Made by a program: the position numbers and the translations under genes
DNA from: SAR324 cluster bacterium
GTDB taxonomy: Bacteria; SAR324; XYD2-FULL-50-16; HCM1
Length of the DNA: 64,000 nt
Direction: 5' to 3'
NCBI GenBank assembly: GCA_002995645.1
Contig: PUHO01000003.1
Span: forward strand, 19,869 to 83,868
Notes under the pieces: generated by a model
The model's database searches: none
Told to the model about the DNA's origin: nothing
Seen by the model: the letters and a program-made list of their open reading frames with translations, nothing else
Shown: positions 43,464 through 52,487 of the stretch, piece by piece
Numbering within the stretch: position 1 is the stretch's first letter
Layout of the letters: every line of letters begins with the position of its first letter

Positions 43464-43802
43464 ATGAAACAAATAAACAAAAGACCAAGTAAATTATTAC
43501 TGAAAAAAGGTGATAAAGTAGAAGTAATCGCAGGCAAAGATAAAGGCACTGTTGGGGAAATCTTGAAAGTAGACCGCACGAAACAACGTGTAGTTGTAAG
43601 AGGTGTTAATATTGTTACAAAACATGTTAAACCAACGCAAAATCAAGAAGGTCATATTGATCGCTTTGAAGCGCCTATTCATTACTCTAACGTTTTACTA
43701 TATTGCGAACAAAGCCAGCGTGGTGAACGTATTCGAATTGAAATCGATTCGAAAGGGGAAAAAACGCGATTTTTTGTTAAATCAAAAATACCTGTTGCAT
43801 AG
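43464..43802 (+). CDS. rplX: Ribosomal protein L24
   Basis: Assembly initiator with a KOW motif: LKKGDKVEVIAGKDKGTVGEIL. 112 residues, followed by GVNIVTKHVKPTQNQEG as in the family. A short basic N-terminal extension precedes the KOW domain. Confidence 0.97.
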   Translation: MKQINKRPSKLLLKKGDKVEVIAGKDKGTVGEILKVDRTKQRVVVRGVNIVTKHVKPTQNQEGHIDRFEAPIHYSNVLLYCEQSQRGERIRIEIDSKGEKTRFFVKSKIPVA

Positions 43803-43817
43803 ATTAAGGATTTCAAA

Positions 43818-44360
43818 GTGGGAAGTTTACAAGAAAAATATAAAAAAGAAGTTAGCGCTAGCTTACAAAAGCAATTTGCATATGATAATGTGCATCAATT
43901 GCCTAAATTAACTAAAGTAGTAATTAATGTTGGCGCCGGTGAAGCCGTGCAAAACGCTAAATGTCTAGATGTGATTCAATCGTATATACAAGATATTACG
44001 GGACAAAAGCCAATACTGTGTAGAGCTAAGAAATCAATTGCTAGTTTTAAGTTAAGGGAAGGTCAGCCTATTGGAGTGAGCGTAACTTTACGTAGACAAT
44101 ATATGTATGATTTTTTAGAAAGATTAATACACTTAGCATTGCCTCGTGTACGCGATTTCAAAGGAATTTCAAGAAAAGGTTTTGACGGCAAAGGAAATTA
44201 TTCTTTTGGAGTACAAGAACAATTGATTTTTCCAGAAGTTGATTTTGATAAAATAGATACTATACGAGGAATGAATATCAGTATCGTGACAACAGCTAAA
44301 ACAAATCAAGAAGCTTTATTTTTACTAGAAGAATTAGGCTTACCATTTCGTAAAGCATAG
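43818..44360 (+). CDS. rplE: Ribosomal protein L5
   Basis: 5S rRNA-binding protein of the central protuberance. 180 residues: LQEKYKKEVSASLQKQF, then PKLTKVVINVGAGEAV, GQKPILCRAKKSIASFKLREG and GLPFRKA at the end. The start is GTG at 43818 after AAGGAT. Confidence 0.97.
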   Translation: MGSLQEKYKKEVSASLQKQFAYDNVHQLPKLTKVVINVGAGEAVQNAKCLDVIQSYIQDITGQKPILCRAKKSIASFKLREGQPIGVSVTLRRQYMYDFLERLIHLALPRVRDFKGISRKGFDGKGNYSFGVQEQLIFPEVDFDKIDTIRGMNISIVTTAKTNQEALFLLEELGLPFRKA

Positions 44361-44368
44361 GAAAATAT

Positions 44369-44554
44369 ATGGCAAAAAAAGCAATGATAGCGAAGGCAAA
44401 GCGAACGGCAAAATTTAAAGTTCGTCAAAAAAATAGATGTGCATACTGTGGAAGACCAAGAGGATATATTCGCCAATTTGGTATGTGTCGTCTTTGTTTT
44501 AGAAAAAAAGCAAGCTTTGGAGATATTCCGGGCGTAATTAAAGCTAGTTGGTAA
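44369..44554 (+). CDS. rpsN: Ribosomal protein S14, zinc-binding short type
   Basis: 61-residue C+ form with the zinc knuckle CAYCGRPRGYIRQFGMCRLC (two CxxC pairs), then FRKKASFGDIPGVIKASW. The zinc form lies in the normal spc position, so no zinc-free paralogue is evident here. Confidence 0.98.
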   Translation: MAKKAMIAKAKRTAKFKVRQKNRCAYCGRPRGYIRQFGMCRLCFRKKASFGDIPGVIKASW

Positions 44555-44580
44555 TTAAATATATTAAACGGAAAAAAACT

Positions 44581-44979
44581 ATGTCAATGTCAGATCCAAT
44601 TGCAGATATGCTTACAAGAATACGTAATTCTATTTTACGTAAACATGTAGATGTAAAAATACCTTTTTCAAATATTAAAGAAAACATTCTTAAAGTTTTG
44701 CAAGAAGAAGGGTTTATTTATAAATATGAAGTAACACCACTTAAAGTTGGCAAAGAACTAAAAGTTGTGTTAAAGTATGATAAACTAGGTCGTCCTGTAG
44801 TTCGTAGTATCCAACGTGTAAGCCGACCGGGCTTAAGGATATTTAAAAACGCAGATGAAATTAAACCCGTGTTGAATGGACAAGGTATGTACGTAGTATC
44901 TACCTCTAAAGGAGTGGTATCTGATTTTGTTTGCCGAAAGCAACATATTGGCGGCGAAGTTTTGTGCCAAGTATACTAA
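44581..44979 (+). CDS. rpsH: Ribosomal protein S8
   Basis: Central-domain 16S rRNA-binding protein: SDPIADMLTRIRNSILRKH, then RPGLRIFKNADEIKPVLNGQG and VSTSKGVVSDFVCRKQHIGGEVLCQVY in order. The start at 44581 (MSMSDPIAD) is preferred; reading on upstream to 44548 would overlap rpsN and add a non-family leader. Confidence 0.96.
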   Translation: MSMSDPIADMLTRIRNSILRKHVDVKIPFSNIKENILKVLQEEGFIYKYEVTPLKVGKELKVVLKYDKLGRPVVRSIQRVSRPGLRIFKNADEIKPVLNGQGMYVVSTSKGVVSDFVCRKQHIGGEVLCQVY

Positions 44980-45008
44980 TATACTAAAGATTTTACAGGA
45001 GAAAAATA

Positions 45009-45554
45009 ATGTCTCGTATTGGGAAAGCAGCCGTTTCCTTTGATTCAAAAGTAAATGTGAATTACAGTAATAACCTCTTTACGGCAAAAGGGCCTTTAGG
45101 GCAACTAGAATATAAAATCCCTAGTATATTAGATTTAAAGATAGAAAACAATCAAATCAAAGTAGAAACTGATTTTTCTATTGCAGAAAATAGAATGCAT
45201 GCAGGGACTGCAAGATCGATTATTGCTAATATAGTAGAAGGCGTTTTTACTGGTTTTACAACAACACTTGTTCTTGTTGGTGTGGGATATCGCGCGCAAG
45301 TGCAAGGAAATACGCTTAAATTAACACTTGGTTTTTCACATATAGTGGAATATCCATTACCTAAAGAAGTTAGTGTTGAAATGGATGGAACAACTATTAT
45401 TAAGTTGAAAAGCTATGATAAACAAGTGTTAGGTCAAGTCGTTTCTGAAATAAGAAAATATAGACCGCCTGAGCCTTACAAAGGAAAAGGTATATTACTT
45501 CAAGGTGAACAAATTAGACGTAAAGCTGGTAAGACAGCTAAGAAAGGTAAATAA
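45009..45554 (+). CDS. rplF: Ribosomal protein L6
   Basis: Two-domain large-subunit protein near the sarcin-ricin loop, 181 residues: MSRIGKAAVSFDSKVNV, then VGVGYRAQVQGNTLKLTLGFSH, and the conserved end RKYRPPEPYKGKGI. GGAG precedes the ATG. Confidence 0.97.
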   Translation: MSRIGKAAVSFDSKVNVNYSNNLFTAKGPLGQLEYKIPSILDLKIENNQIKVETDFSIAENRMHAGTARSIIANIVEGVFTGFTTTLVLVGVGYRAQVQGNTLKLTLGFSHIVEYPLPKEVSVEMDGTTIIKLKSYDKQVLGQVVSEIRKYRPPEPYKGKGILLQGEQIRRKAGKTAKKGK

Positions 45555-45573
45555 TATAATTTTCTGAATTCAT

Positions 45574-45945
45574 ATGAAAGCTATAAAAAAAAGACAAATT
45601 ATTCGACAAAGAAAAAAATGGCGAATAAGAAAACGAATTACAGGTAATCAGGAACGTCCTAGAGTTAGCGTGTTTAGATCAAGTAAACATATATACTTGC
45701 AACTAATAGACGATGTAAAGCAAGTAACTCTTTTGTCAGTCAATTCGAAGCAAAAAGACGTTATTTCACAACTAAAAGGAAGCAGCGGTAACAAAGAAAC
45801 TGCTCATTTAGTAGGAAAGCTTTTTGGTGAGAAAGTTAAAGAGCAAGGGTATAGTAATATTGTTTTTGATAGAAACGGTTTTCGATATCATGGTCGAGTT
45901 CAAGCTACGGCAGAAGGTATTCGAGAAGCTGGAATACAAGTATAA
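45574..45945 (+). CDS. rplR: Ribosomal protein L18
   Basis: 5S rRNA-binding protein, 123 residues: RQRKKWRIRKRITGNQERPR, then VSVFRSSKHIYLQLIDD and NIVFDRNGFRYHGRVQATAEGIREAGIQV in order. Confidence 0.97.
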   Translation: MKAIKKRQIIRQRKKWRIRKRITGNQERPRVSVFRSSKHIYLQLIDDVKQVTLLSVNSKQKDVISQLKGSSGNKETAHLVGKLFGEKVKEQGYSNIVFDRNGFRYHGRVQATAEGIREAGIQV

Positions 45946-45972
45946 AAATCTAATTTAAATTACGAGGTTTTG

Positions 45973-46473
45973 GTGGAAAAAGAGCAGAATGAACTTATTG
46001 AAAAAGTCATAGAAGTAAAACGTGTTGCGAAAGTTCTTAAAGGTGGACGTCGTTTTAGTTTTAGCGCCCTTGTTGTTGTTGGCGACGGTAAAGGTTCAGT
46101 GGGACTTGCCTTAGGTAAGGCTAATGAAGTAACGGAAGCCGTTCGCAAAGCAACGGAAAAAGCAAAAAAAGAAATAAAACCGTATATGTTGTATAAAAAT
46201 ACTATACCACACTCAGTTTACGGACATGCCGGTGCAGCACGTGTATTTATGCAACCGTCTCCTCCCGGTAGCGGTGTTATTTCTTCTGGTCCTATTAGAT
46301 TGTTAATTGAAGCGATTGGAATTTCTGATATTAACATTAAATCGTTAGGTTCTAATAATGCGCATAACATGGTTAACGCTGCGTTAAACGGATTAGATCA
46401 ATTATGTGATTTTTCTACTGTTGCAGAACGTAGAGGAAAAAAAGTAGAAGACGTTTGTTATATGGAGTATTAA
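45973..46473 (+). CDS. rpsE: Ribosomal protein S5
   Basis: Fidelity protein of the small subunit: EKVIEVKRVAKVLKGGRRFSFSALVVVGDG in family order, then GSVGLALGKANEV. PSPPGSGVISSGPIRLLIEA and NSLGSNN-type KSLGSNNAHNMVNA follow. GTG at 45973 is preferred to the TTG at 45970 because it is better spaced from CGAGG. Confidence 0.95.
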   Translation: MEKEQNELIEKVIEVKRVAKVLKGGRRFSFSALVVVGDGKGSVGLALGKANEVTEAVRKATEKAKKEIKPYMLYKNTIPHSVYGHAGAARVFMQPSPPGSGVISSGPIRLLIEAIGISDINIKSLGSNNAHNMVNAALNGLDQLCDFSTVAERRGKKVEDVCYMEY

Positions 46474-46475
46474 TT

Positions 46476-46664
46476 ATGCCAGCATCGGATAAAATACAAG
46501 TTACCTTAACAAAAAGTACTATCGGTTACTCTCAAAAACAAAGAGCAACGGTAAAAGGTTTAGGGTTACGTAAATTACATCATAGTCGTATTTTGAAAAA
46601 CACGCCTATGGTGCAAGGAATGATACATAAAGTACGACATTTAGTTACGTACAAAGAAGTTTAA
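46476..46664 (+). CDS. rpmD: Ribosomal protein L30
   Basis: Small large-subunit protein of 62 residues: KIQVTLTKSTIGYSQKQRATVKGLGLRKL in family order, then HSRILKNTPMVQGMIHKVRHLV. The ATG at 46476 is supported by GGAG at 46464-46467 within the rpsE end; a longer reading from 46455 is unlikely. Confidence 0.95.
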   Translation: MPASDKIQVTLTKSTIGYSQKQRATVKGLGLRKLHHSRILKNTPMVQGMIHKVRHLVTYKEV

Positions 46665-46680
46665 TTAACGGATATAAGAT

Positions 46681-47127
46681 ATGTTACATAAATTAGAATA
46701 TGCTCCGGGCTCAATTAAGCCAAGAAAGCGTAAAGGACGCGGTCCAGGTTCTACTATGGGAAAAACGTCAGGACGTGGGCATAACGGACAAAAAGCTAGA
46801 TCAGGCGGTGGTATCCGCATTGGTTTTGAAGGTGGTCAAATGCCTTTGCATAGAAGATTACCAAAACGAGGATTTACAAATATTTTCAAAAAGGAATTTT
46901 CTATAGTAAACTTAGAAGCTTTGCTTAGATCAACGAAACTAGATTTAACAAAGCCAATTAATAAACAAGCTTTACTAGATGCAAATCTAATTAATACAAT
47001 GAAAAAGCCCGTTAAAATTTTAGCTACTGGTGAGCTTGACCAAGCGCTGCATATAGAAGTAGAAAAGTATACTAAAAATGCGGAAGCTAAGATCATTAAT
47101 GCCGGTGGAAAGGTAGTAAGAGTATAA
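46681..47127 (+). CDS. rplO: Ribosomal protein L15
   Basis: Late-assembly protein, 148 residues: RKRKGRGPGSTMGKTSGRGHNGQKARSGG split over the glycine-rich basic N-terminus, GFEGGQMPLHRRLPKRGF, and the C-terminal globular part ending IINAGGKVVRV. Confidence 0.97.
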   Translation: MLHKLEYAPGSIKPRKRKGRGPGSTMGKTSGRGHNGQKARSGGGIRIGFEGGQMPLHRRLPKRGFTNIFKKEFSIVNLEALLRSTKLDLTKPINKQALLDANLINTMKKPVKILATGELDQALHIEVEKYTKNAEAKIINAGGKVVRV

Positions 47128-47131
47128 TTTT

Positions 47132-48442
47132 ATGATACAAGTTATTAAAAATATTTTTAAAGTAGAAGATCTACGTAAACGGATTATATATACGCTTGCT
47201 CTATTGATTGTATTTAGGATTGGTGCTCATATTACTATTCCGGGAATTAATAGTAAATCGCTAGCTGCATTTTTTGCTGCTAACTCAAAAGGTCTATTAG
47301 GGCATTTAGATATGTTTTCTGGGGGCGCACTTAGGCAAATGACTATTTTTGCTTTAGGTGTTATGCCTTATATTAGCGCGTCTATTATTATACAATTATT
47401 AACTGCCGTTTTTCCTTCTCTTGAAAGACTTTCGCAAGAAGGCGAGGCAGGGCGCCATAAAATTACACAATATACTAGATACGGTACAATTGTGCTTGGT
47501 TTTATTCAAGGTTTAGGTATTGCTATCGGTTTAGAAAGTATGGGGTTAAACGGAAATTCTGTTATCTTATCAGGAATGAGTGTTTGGACCTTTCGTTTTG
47601 TAACAGTTATTACTTTAACTGCCGGTACTGCTTTTGTAATGTGGTTAGGTGAACAAATTAGTGAACGAGGTATTGGAAACGGTATTTCTTTGATTATTTT
47701 TGTCGGTATTGTTGTTCGTATTCCTATTGCCTTTTTACAAACGATAGCGTTAGTACAAACAAGTGCTATTTCTATCCTTTCTATATTATTTGTTGCTGTT
47801 TTGATTGTAGTTGTAGTTGGTAGTGTTATTTTTATGGAAATAGCAGTTCGTAAAATACCGGTACAATATGCTAAAAGACAAGTAGGTACTAAATTAATGG
47901 GCGGTCAATTTTCTAATTTGCCACTTAAAATTAATGCGGCTGGAGTTATTCCACCTATCTTTGCTTCTTCTATATTAGCCTTTCCTGCAACTTTAACAGG
48001 ATTTGTACAAATAGATTGGGTACAAGATATAGGAAACCAATTAACACCGGGAAGATTACTGTATAATATTTTGTTTGTACTTCTTATTTTCTTCTTTTGT
48101 TTCTTTTATACGGCAATACAATATAACCCTGTAAAAATTGCGGAAGAATTAAAACGTTACGGTGGTTTTGTTCCTGGTATTCGTCCAGGTAAGAAGACAG
48201 CAGAATATTTAAATGCCGTTTTAACAAGACTAACTTTTGGCGGAGCAGTTTACTTATCGCTGATTTGTGTGTTACCTAGTATACTTTACGTATATTTACA
48301 AATGCCGTTTGCTTTTGGAGGAACCGCTCTTTTGATTGTGGTAGGGGTTGCCTTAGAAACAGTACAACAAATTGAAACCTTTTTACTAAATCAAAGTTAT
48401 GATGGATTTTTGAAAAAAGGCCCTAGAAGAAAAAGATATTAA
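47132..48442 (+). CDS. secY: Protein translocase subunit SecY
   Basis: Ten-helix channel for Sec export and membrane insertion, 436 residues. Signatures: LGVMPYISASIIIQLL, EGEAGRHKITQYTRYGT and ISERGIGNGISLIIFVGIV. The cytosolic loop has PVQYAKRQVG, then NPVKIAEELKRYGGFVPGIRPG split near the end. It lies between rplO and adk. Confidence 0.98.
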   Translation: MIQVIKNIFKVEDLRKRIIYTLALLIVFRIGAHITIPGINSKSLAAFFAANSKGLLGHLDMFSGGALRQMTIFALGVMPYISASIIIQLLTAVFPSLERLSQEGEAGRHKITQYTRYGTIVLGFIQGLGIAIGLESMGLNGNSVILSGMSVWTFRFVTVITLTAGTAFVMWLGEQISERGIGNGISLIIFVGIVVRIPIAFLQTIALVQTSAISILSILFVAVLIVVVVGSVIFMEIAVRKIPVQYAKRQVGTKLMGGQFSNLPLKINAAGVIPPIFASSILAFPATLTGFVQIDWVQDIGNQLTPGRLLYNILFVLLIFFFCFFYTAIQYNPVKIAEELKRYGGFVPGIRPGKKTAEYLNAVLTRLTFGGAVYLSLICVLPSILYVYLQMPFAFGGTALLIVVGVALETVQQIETFLLNQSYDGFLKKGPRRKRY

Positions 48443-48444
48443 TT

Positions 48445-49083
48445 ATGAATATAATTTTTCTTGGAAGCCCGGGTTCGGGAAAAGGAACGCAAGCGAAAAG
48501 AATTAAGGATCACTATAATATATTGCATATATCGACTGGTGATTTATTGCGGGAAGAGGTAAAACAACAAACAAAACAAGGAAAACTTGCTGATTCCTAT
48601 ATGTCAAAAGGTGAATTAATACCTGATGAAGTGATTCTAGGAATGTTATCTGAAAAGCTAAAATCTTTGAAAGAAGGATATATTTTAGACGGCTTTCCAA
48701 GAACTTTGCAACAAGCAAAAAGTTTGTATGATATCTTGCAAACTATTGACCAAGAAATTGATTATGTGGTTTACTTAGATATTGCACTGGAAGAAGTAAA
48801 AGCAAGATTAGTGGCAAGACGAGTTTGTAACGTTTGTGGTGAAGAGTATAATCTTGAAACAAAGAAACCAGAAAAAGAAAACGTATGTAATAAGTGTGGT
48901 GGTGAGTTAATTCATCGTAGTGATGACTATCCTGAGAAAATACAAACTCGTTTAGATAGTTATATTAATGCGACTGCTCCCATTATTTCATACTATAAAG
49001 AGCAAAAAAAATTGATAACAATTAATGCTCAGCAATCTTTTGAAATGGTTACGCAAGATATTATAAAAAATATTTCTATATAA
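48445..49083 (+). CDS. adk: Adenylate kinase, zinc-LID type
   Basis: Converts AMP and ATP to two ADP. P-loop GSPGSGKGTQAKRI, AMP-site ISTGDLLREE, DGFPRTLQQAKSL and the LID domain with four cysteines (CNVC ... CNKC), the zinc-binding form. 212 residues. It follows secY by 2 bases; map, often next, is absent here. Confidence 0.97.
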   Translation: MNIIFLGSPGSGKGTQAKRIKDHYNILHISTGDLLREEVKQQTKQGKLADSYMSKGELIPDEVILGMLSEKLKSLKEGYILDGFPRTLQQAKSLYDILQTIDQEIDYVVYLDIALEEVKARLVARRVCNVCGEEYNLETKKPEKENVCNKCGGELIHRSDDYPEKIQTRLDSYINATAPIISYYKEQKKLITINAQQSFEMVTQDIIKNISI

Positions 49084-49157
49084 TAGGTTGCTTTTTTAGA
49101 AATAAAAGATATATAATAAAAACCGTTGTTAGAAATTGATAAAGTGAAATATATTTT

Positions 49158-49379
49158 ATGTCAAAAGACGATCAAATAGAAATGGAAGGAACTGTGCTAG
49201 AGGCGTTGCCTAATGCTATGTTTCGTGTCCAGTTAGAAAATAATCATATCTTGATTTCTCATATTTCAGGTAAAATGCGTATGCATAATATACGTATCTT
49301 GCCGGGAGATAAAGTAACAATTGAATTATCACCGTATGACCTCACAAGAGGGCGTATTATATACAGAAATAAAAAATAA
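49158..49379 (+). CDS. infA: Translation initiation factor IF-1
   Basis: A-site-binding OB-fold protein of 73 residues: MSKDDQIEMEGTVLEALPNAMFRVQLEN in family order, then HISGKMRMHNIRILPGDKVTIELSPYDLTRGRIIYR. It lies 75 bases after adk. Confidence 0.98.
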   Translation: MSKDDQIEMEGTVLEALPNAMFRVQLENNHILISHISGKMRMHNIRILPGDKVTIELSPYDLTRGRIIYRNKK

Positions 49380-49389
49380 TAAAGGTATT

Positions 49390-49503
49390 ATGAAAGTAAG
49401 AAGCTCAGTTAAGGCTATATGCTCTAAATGTCGTATTATTAGACGTAAAAGAGTTGTTCGTGTTGTATGCGAAAACCCAAGACATAAACAAAGGCAAGGA
49501 TAA
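49390..49503 (+). CDS. rpmJ: Ribosomal protein L36, zinc-binding
   Basis: 37-residue C+ form: MKVRSSVKAICSKCRIIRRK, then VCENPRHKQRQG, with the C-x2-C ... C-x4-H zinc site. The ATG at 49390 is chosen; the frame is open upstream to 49321, but that part overlaps infA and is not L36-like. Confidence 0.96.
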   Translation: MKVRSSVKAICSKCRIIRRKRVVRVVCENPRHKQRQG

Positions 49504-49513
49504 GGAGACATAC

Positions 49514-49879
49514 ATGGCGCGTATTGTAGGAGTAGATCTCTTAGATCGAAAGAGAGCAGAAATAGGATTAACTGCTATTTACGGTATTGGTCGTTCTTCA
49601 TCAAAAAAAATACTAGAAGAAGTAAATATTGATAAGAATAGAAAAATAGGTGATCTGACAGAAAAAGAAATACTAGCAGTGCAAAACATTATTCAAGGAA
49701 TGTTGGTTGAAGGTGATTTGCGCAGAGAAGTTAGTATGAATATAAAAAGATTAAAAGATTTAGGTTGTTACCGAGGTCTGCGACATCGTAGTAATTTGCC
49801 GGTAAGAGGGCAACGTACTAAAACGAATGCAAGAACAAGGAAAGGACCTAGACGTTTGGCCATTGCAAAGAAAAGTTAA
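49514..49879 (+). CDS. rpsM: Ribosomal protein S13
   Basis: Head protein at the subunit interface, 121 residues: MARIVGVDLLDRKRAEIGLTAIYGIGRSSS in family order, then YRGLRHRSNLPVRGQRTKTNARTRKGPRR. AAGGAG at 49502-49507 fixes the start; an open extension upstream overlaps rpmJ. Confidence 0.97.
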   Translation: MARIVGVDLLDRKRAEIGLTAIYGIGRSSSKKILEEVNIDKNRKIGDLTEKEILAVQNIIQGMLVEGDLRREVSMNIKRLKDLGCYRGLRHRSNLPVRGQRTKTNARTRKGPRRLAIAKKS

Positions 49880-49901
49880 TTTTTATACTTAGGAAGATTA
49901 T

Positions 49902-50282
49902 ATGGTAAAAACAGTTAAGAAAAAAATCAAGAAGAACGTCCCTTCTGGTAAAGTATATATTAACGCTACTTTTAACAATACAATTGTTTCTGTAACGGAT
50001 ATGCAAGGGAACGTTATTTGTTGGTCTAGTGCGGGATTGCACGGTATAAAAGGATCAAGAAAAAGTACGCCTTATGCTGCAAAATTAGCGGTAGAGGACG
50101 TAATACAAAAAATGAATGACGTTGGGATGCAACAAATTGAAGTGTTAGTAAAAGGCCCGGGTAATGGACGAGAGTCTGCTTTACGAGCTATTGCAAGCAC
50201 AGAAAATTTAAGAATTACATACGTAGAAGATAGAACGCCTATTCCTCATAATGGGTGTCGACCACCTAAAAGAACTAATTAG
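49902..50282 (+). CDS. rpsK: Ribosomal protein S11
   Basis: Platform protein, 126 residues: VYINATFNNTIVSVTDMQGNVICWSSAG in order, then KGSRKSTPYAAKLAVED, KGPGNGRESALRAI and PHNGCRPPKRTN at the end. Confidence 0.98.
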   Translation: MVKTVKKKIKKNVPSGKVYINATFNNTIVSVTDMQGNVICWSSAGLHGIKGSRKSTPYAAKLAVEDVIQKMNDVGMQQIEVLVKGPGNGRESALRAIASTENLRITYVEDRTPIPHNGCRPPKRTN

Positions 50283-50294
50283 CAAGGAGTCCCA

Positions 50295-50927
50295 TTGGCA
50301 AGATATAGAGGAGCAGTTTGTCGACTTTGTCGTAGAGAACAAGTTAAACTCTACCTTAAAGGAGAACGCTGTTATAGTAAATGTACTTTAGATAAACGAA
50401 ATTTTTATCCTGGACAACATGGTGCTGGAGCACGTAGAGGTAAATTGTCCGAGTATGGTATACAGTTACGTGAAAAACAAAAAGTAAAACGTTTATACGG
50501 TTTATTAGAAAATCAATTTAGATTGACATTTAAAAAAGCGGAAAGGCAATCTGGCAAAGCAGGTGAGAACTTACTATTATTACTAGAAAAGCGACTTGAT
50601 AACGTTGTATATAAACTTGGTTTTGCTAGTTCACTAGCGCAATCAAGACAACTTGTGAAACACTCGCATATATTGGTGAACGGTAGAAAAAGTAATATCC
50701 CTTCAATGCAGGTTAGCGTGGAAGACGTTATAACTATCCGAGAAAAAAGTAAAACGATAGATTTTATTAAAGAATCGTTAGAAGCAACGCTTCGTAAAGG
50801 ACTTGTGCCATCGTGGTTAAGCATTGATTCGGCAAGCCTAAGCGGCAAGGTAGTAAGTGAACCTGTTCGCGAGAATATTACAGTAGATATTCATGAACAA
50901 TTAATAGTCGAACATTATTCTAGATAA
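50295..50927 (+). CDS. rpsD: Ribosomal protein S4, zinc-binding
   Basis: Primary 16S-binding and fidelity protein, 210 residues. The C+ form has Cys 9, 12, 26 and 30 (CRLC ... CYSKC), then YPGQHGAGARR, QLREKQKVKRLYGLLENQF and the S4 domain (LDNVVYKLGFASSLAQSRQLVKHSHILVNG in order). The start is TTG at 50295 with AAGGAG at 50284-50289. Confidence 0.97.
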   Translation: MARYRGAVCRLCRREQVKLYLKGERCYSKCTLDKRNFYPGQHGAGARRGKLSEYGIQLREKQKVKRLYGLLENQFRLTFKKAERQSGKAGENLLLLLEKRLDNVVYKLGFASSLAQSRQLVKHSHILVNGRKSNIPSMQVSVEDVITIREKSKTIDFIKESLEATLRKGLVPSWLSIDSASLSGKVVSEPVRENITVDIHEQLIVEHYSR

Positions 50928-50928
50928 A

Positions 50929-51930
50929 ATGGAAAATATATCGCAATTATTCTTCCAACAAAATTGGGAGAGTTTGATTTTACCTTCTTTAGGGGTAAAA
51001 AAAGAAAAATTAGCAGAAAACTATAGTAAATATACTATTGAACCATTACATAAAGGGTTTGGTGTTACTGTGGGACATGCTTTGCGGCGTACTTTACTTT
51101 CTTCCATACTAGGATGTGCGGTTTACGCTGTAAAAATAGAAGGCATTTCTCATGAATATGAAACCATTAAGGGTATTCAAGAAGATGTTTTGCAAATATT
51201 GTTTAATGTAAAAGAATTACAGTTAAAGCAAGAAGTAGAAGCTGATGTGGAACTAGAGCTTATTGCGGAAGGTCCTAAGGTCGTAACTGCGGGAGATATC
51301 TCAACTTTTGGTAAGATAGAAGTAGTTAATCCGGATCAAGTAATTTGTACGCTAGGTGAAGGTGCTAGATTAGATATGACCTTATATGCTCGTATAGGAC
51401 ACGGTTTTGTTGCTTCTGAAGAGAATCAAACAACAGAATTACCGGTTGGCAGTTTGTTTTTAGACACGAACTATTCTCCGGTAGCAAGTGCTCATTATGA
51501 AATTACAAATACACGTGTTGGGCAAAGAACAGACTTTGATTGTTTGACTTTTTACTTGAAAACAACGGGAAGTATTGAAACAGATCATGCTATGGCATAT
51601 GCTGCCAAAATTCTAAAAGAGCATTTTAACCCTTTTATTACTTTTGACGAAGAAATTATTGTTAAAGAAGAAGTAGTGGAAGAGCCAACGTTTGAAAACA
51701 AGAATCTTCTCAAAAATATTAATGAATTAGAACTTTCTGTTCGCTCTATTAATTGTTTACAAAATGCAAAAATAGAAACGGTTGCCGATTTGATTCAAAA
51801 AACGGAAGCAGAAATGTTAAAAACGAAAAACTTTGGACGTAAATCGCTCCAAGAAATAAAAAACGTTCTATTTTCTATGGGGCTAAGCTTGAATATAGAT
51901 ATAGAAACAATGACTACAAAAAATAATTGA
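50929..51930 (+). CDS. rpoA: RNA polymerase alpha subunit
   Basis: Assembly platform of RNA polymerase and activator contact. The N-terminal domain has EPLHKGFGVTVGHALRRTLLSSILGCAV in order and GISHEYETIKGIQEDVLQIL. The C-terminal domain (about 255-333) has ELSVRSINCLQNAKIETVADLI and NFGRKSLQEIKNVL. 333 residues; the start follows the rpsD stop by one base. Confidence 0.97.
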   Translation: MENISQLFFQQNWESLILPSLGVKKEKLAENYSKYTIEPLHKGFGVTVGHALRRTLLSSILGCAVYAVKIEGISHEYETIKGIQEDVLQILFNVKELQLKQEVEADVELELIAEGPKVVTAGDISTFGKIEVVNPDQVICTLGEGARLDMTLYARIGHGFVASEENQTTELPVGSLFLDTNYSPVASAHYEITNTRVGQRTDFDCLTFYLKTTGSIETDHAMAYAAKILKEHFNPFITFDEEIIVKEEVVEEPTFENKNLLKNINELELSVRSINCLQNAKIETVADLIQKTEAEMLKTKNFGRKSLQEIKNVLFSMGLSLNIDIETMTTKNN

Positions 51931-51951
51931 TCATATCTAAGGATTAGAAAA

Positions 51952-52419
51952 ATGAGACATTTACGTGCCGAAAAACGTCTAGGACGTACCACTAGCCACA
52001 GAAAAGCTCTGATGCGAAATTTAGTGACCTCTTTATTTGAGCATGGTCAAATTAAAACGACACTAGCAAAAGCAAAAGCAATGCGTAGCGATGTAGATCG
52101 TATGATAACGCTAGGTAAGAGACAAGACCCAAATAAAAAATTACACGCTTTTAGACAAATTCTTTCGTTTGTAAAATCGAAAGCGGTAGCCGCTAAGATT
52201 ATGGATGAATATGCAGAATTATACAAAGATAGACAAGGTGGCTATACTCGTATTTTTCGTCTAAATAATCGTCTAGGAGATAATGCTGCTATGGCAATTA
52301 TCCAACTTGTTAATCATAATGTAAAAAATGAAGATACACAAGAGGATGAAAAAATTCTAGAGGAAGTACAAGAAGAAGTGCAAGAAGCGCAAGCAGCAGA
52401 TGCAACTAACGAACAATAG
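51952..52419 (+). CDS. rplQ: Ribosomal protein L17 with acidic tail
   Basis: Tunnel-exit protein. Core: MRHLRAEKRLGRTTSHRKAL, MRNLVTSLFEHGQIKTTLAKAK, then GGYTRIFRLNNRLGDNAAMAIIQLV. After residue 125 comes an acidic, Glu/Gln-rich tail (DTQEDEKILEEVQEEVQEAQ). The length of 155 thus exceeds the usual 116-130. Last gene of the operon. Confidence 0.96.
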   Translation: MRHLRAEKRLGRTTSHRKALMRNLVTSLFEHGQIKTTLAKAKAMRSDVDRMITLGKRQDPNKKLHAFRQILSFVKSKAVAAKIMDEYAELYKDRQGGYTRIFRLNNRLGDNAAMAIIQLVNHNVKNEDTQEDEKILEEVQEEVQEAQAADATNEQ

Positions 52420-52454
52420 AATTTTTATATTTATACGTTAGGATTGTAAATTAG

Positions 52455-52485
52455 AAAGCCTGATTTTATATAAATCAGGCTTTTT
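52455..52485 (+). terminator. Rho-independent terminator of the ribosomal operon
   Basis: Perfect 12-bp stem AAAGCCTGATTT (52455-52466) with AAATCAGGCTTT (52472-52483), loop TATAT, followed by T residues. It lies 35 bases after rplQ. Because the stem is flanked by A on the other side, it can also terminate the convergent gene ending at 52488. Confidence 0.92.
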
Positions 52486-52487
52486 AT

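Noticed and set aside
44548..44580. Longer N-terminus for S8 starting at 44548
   Set aside because: It would overlap rpsN and add residues not seen in S8; the ATG at 44581 gives the family start.
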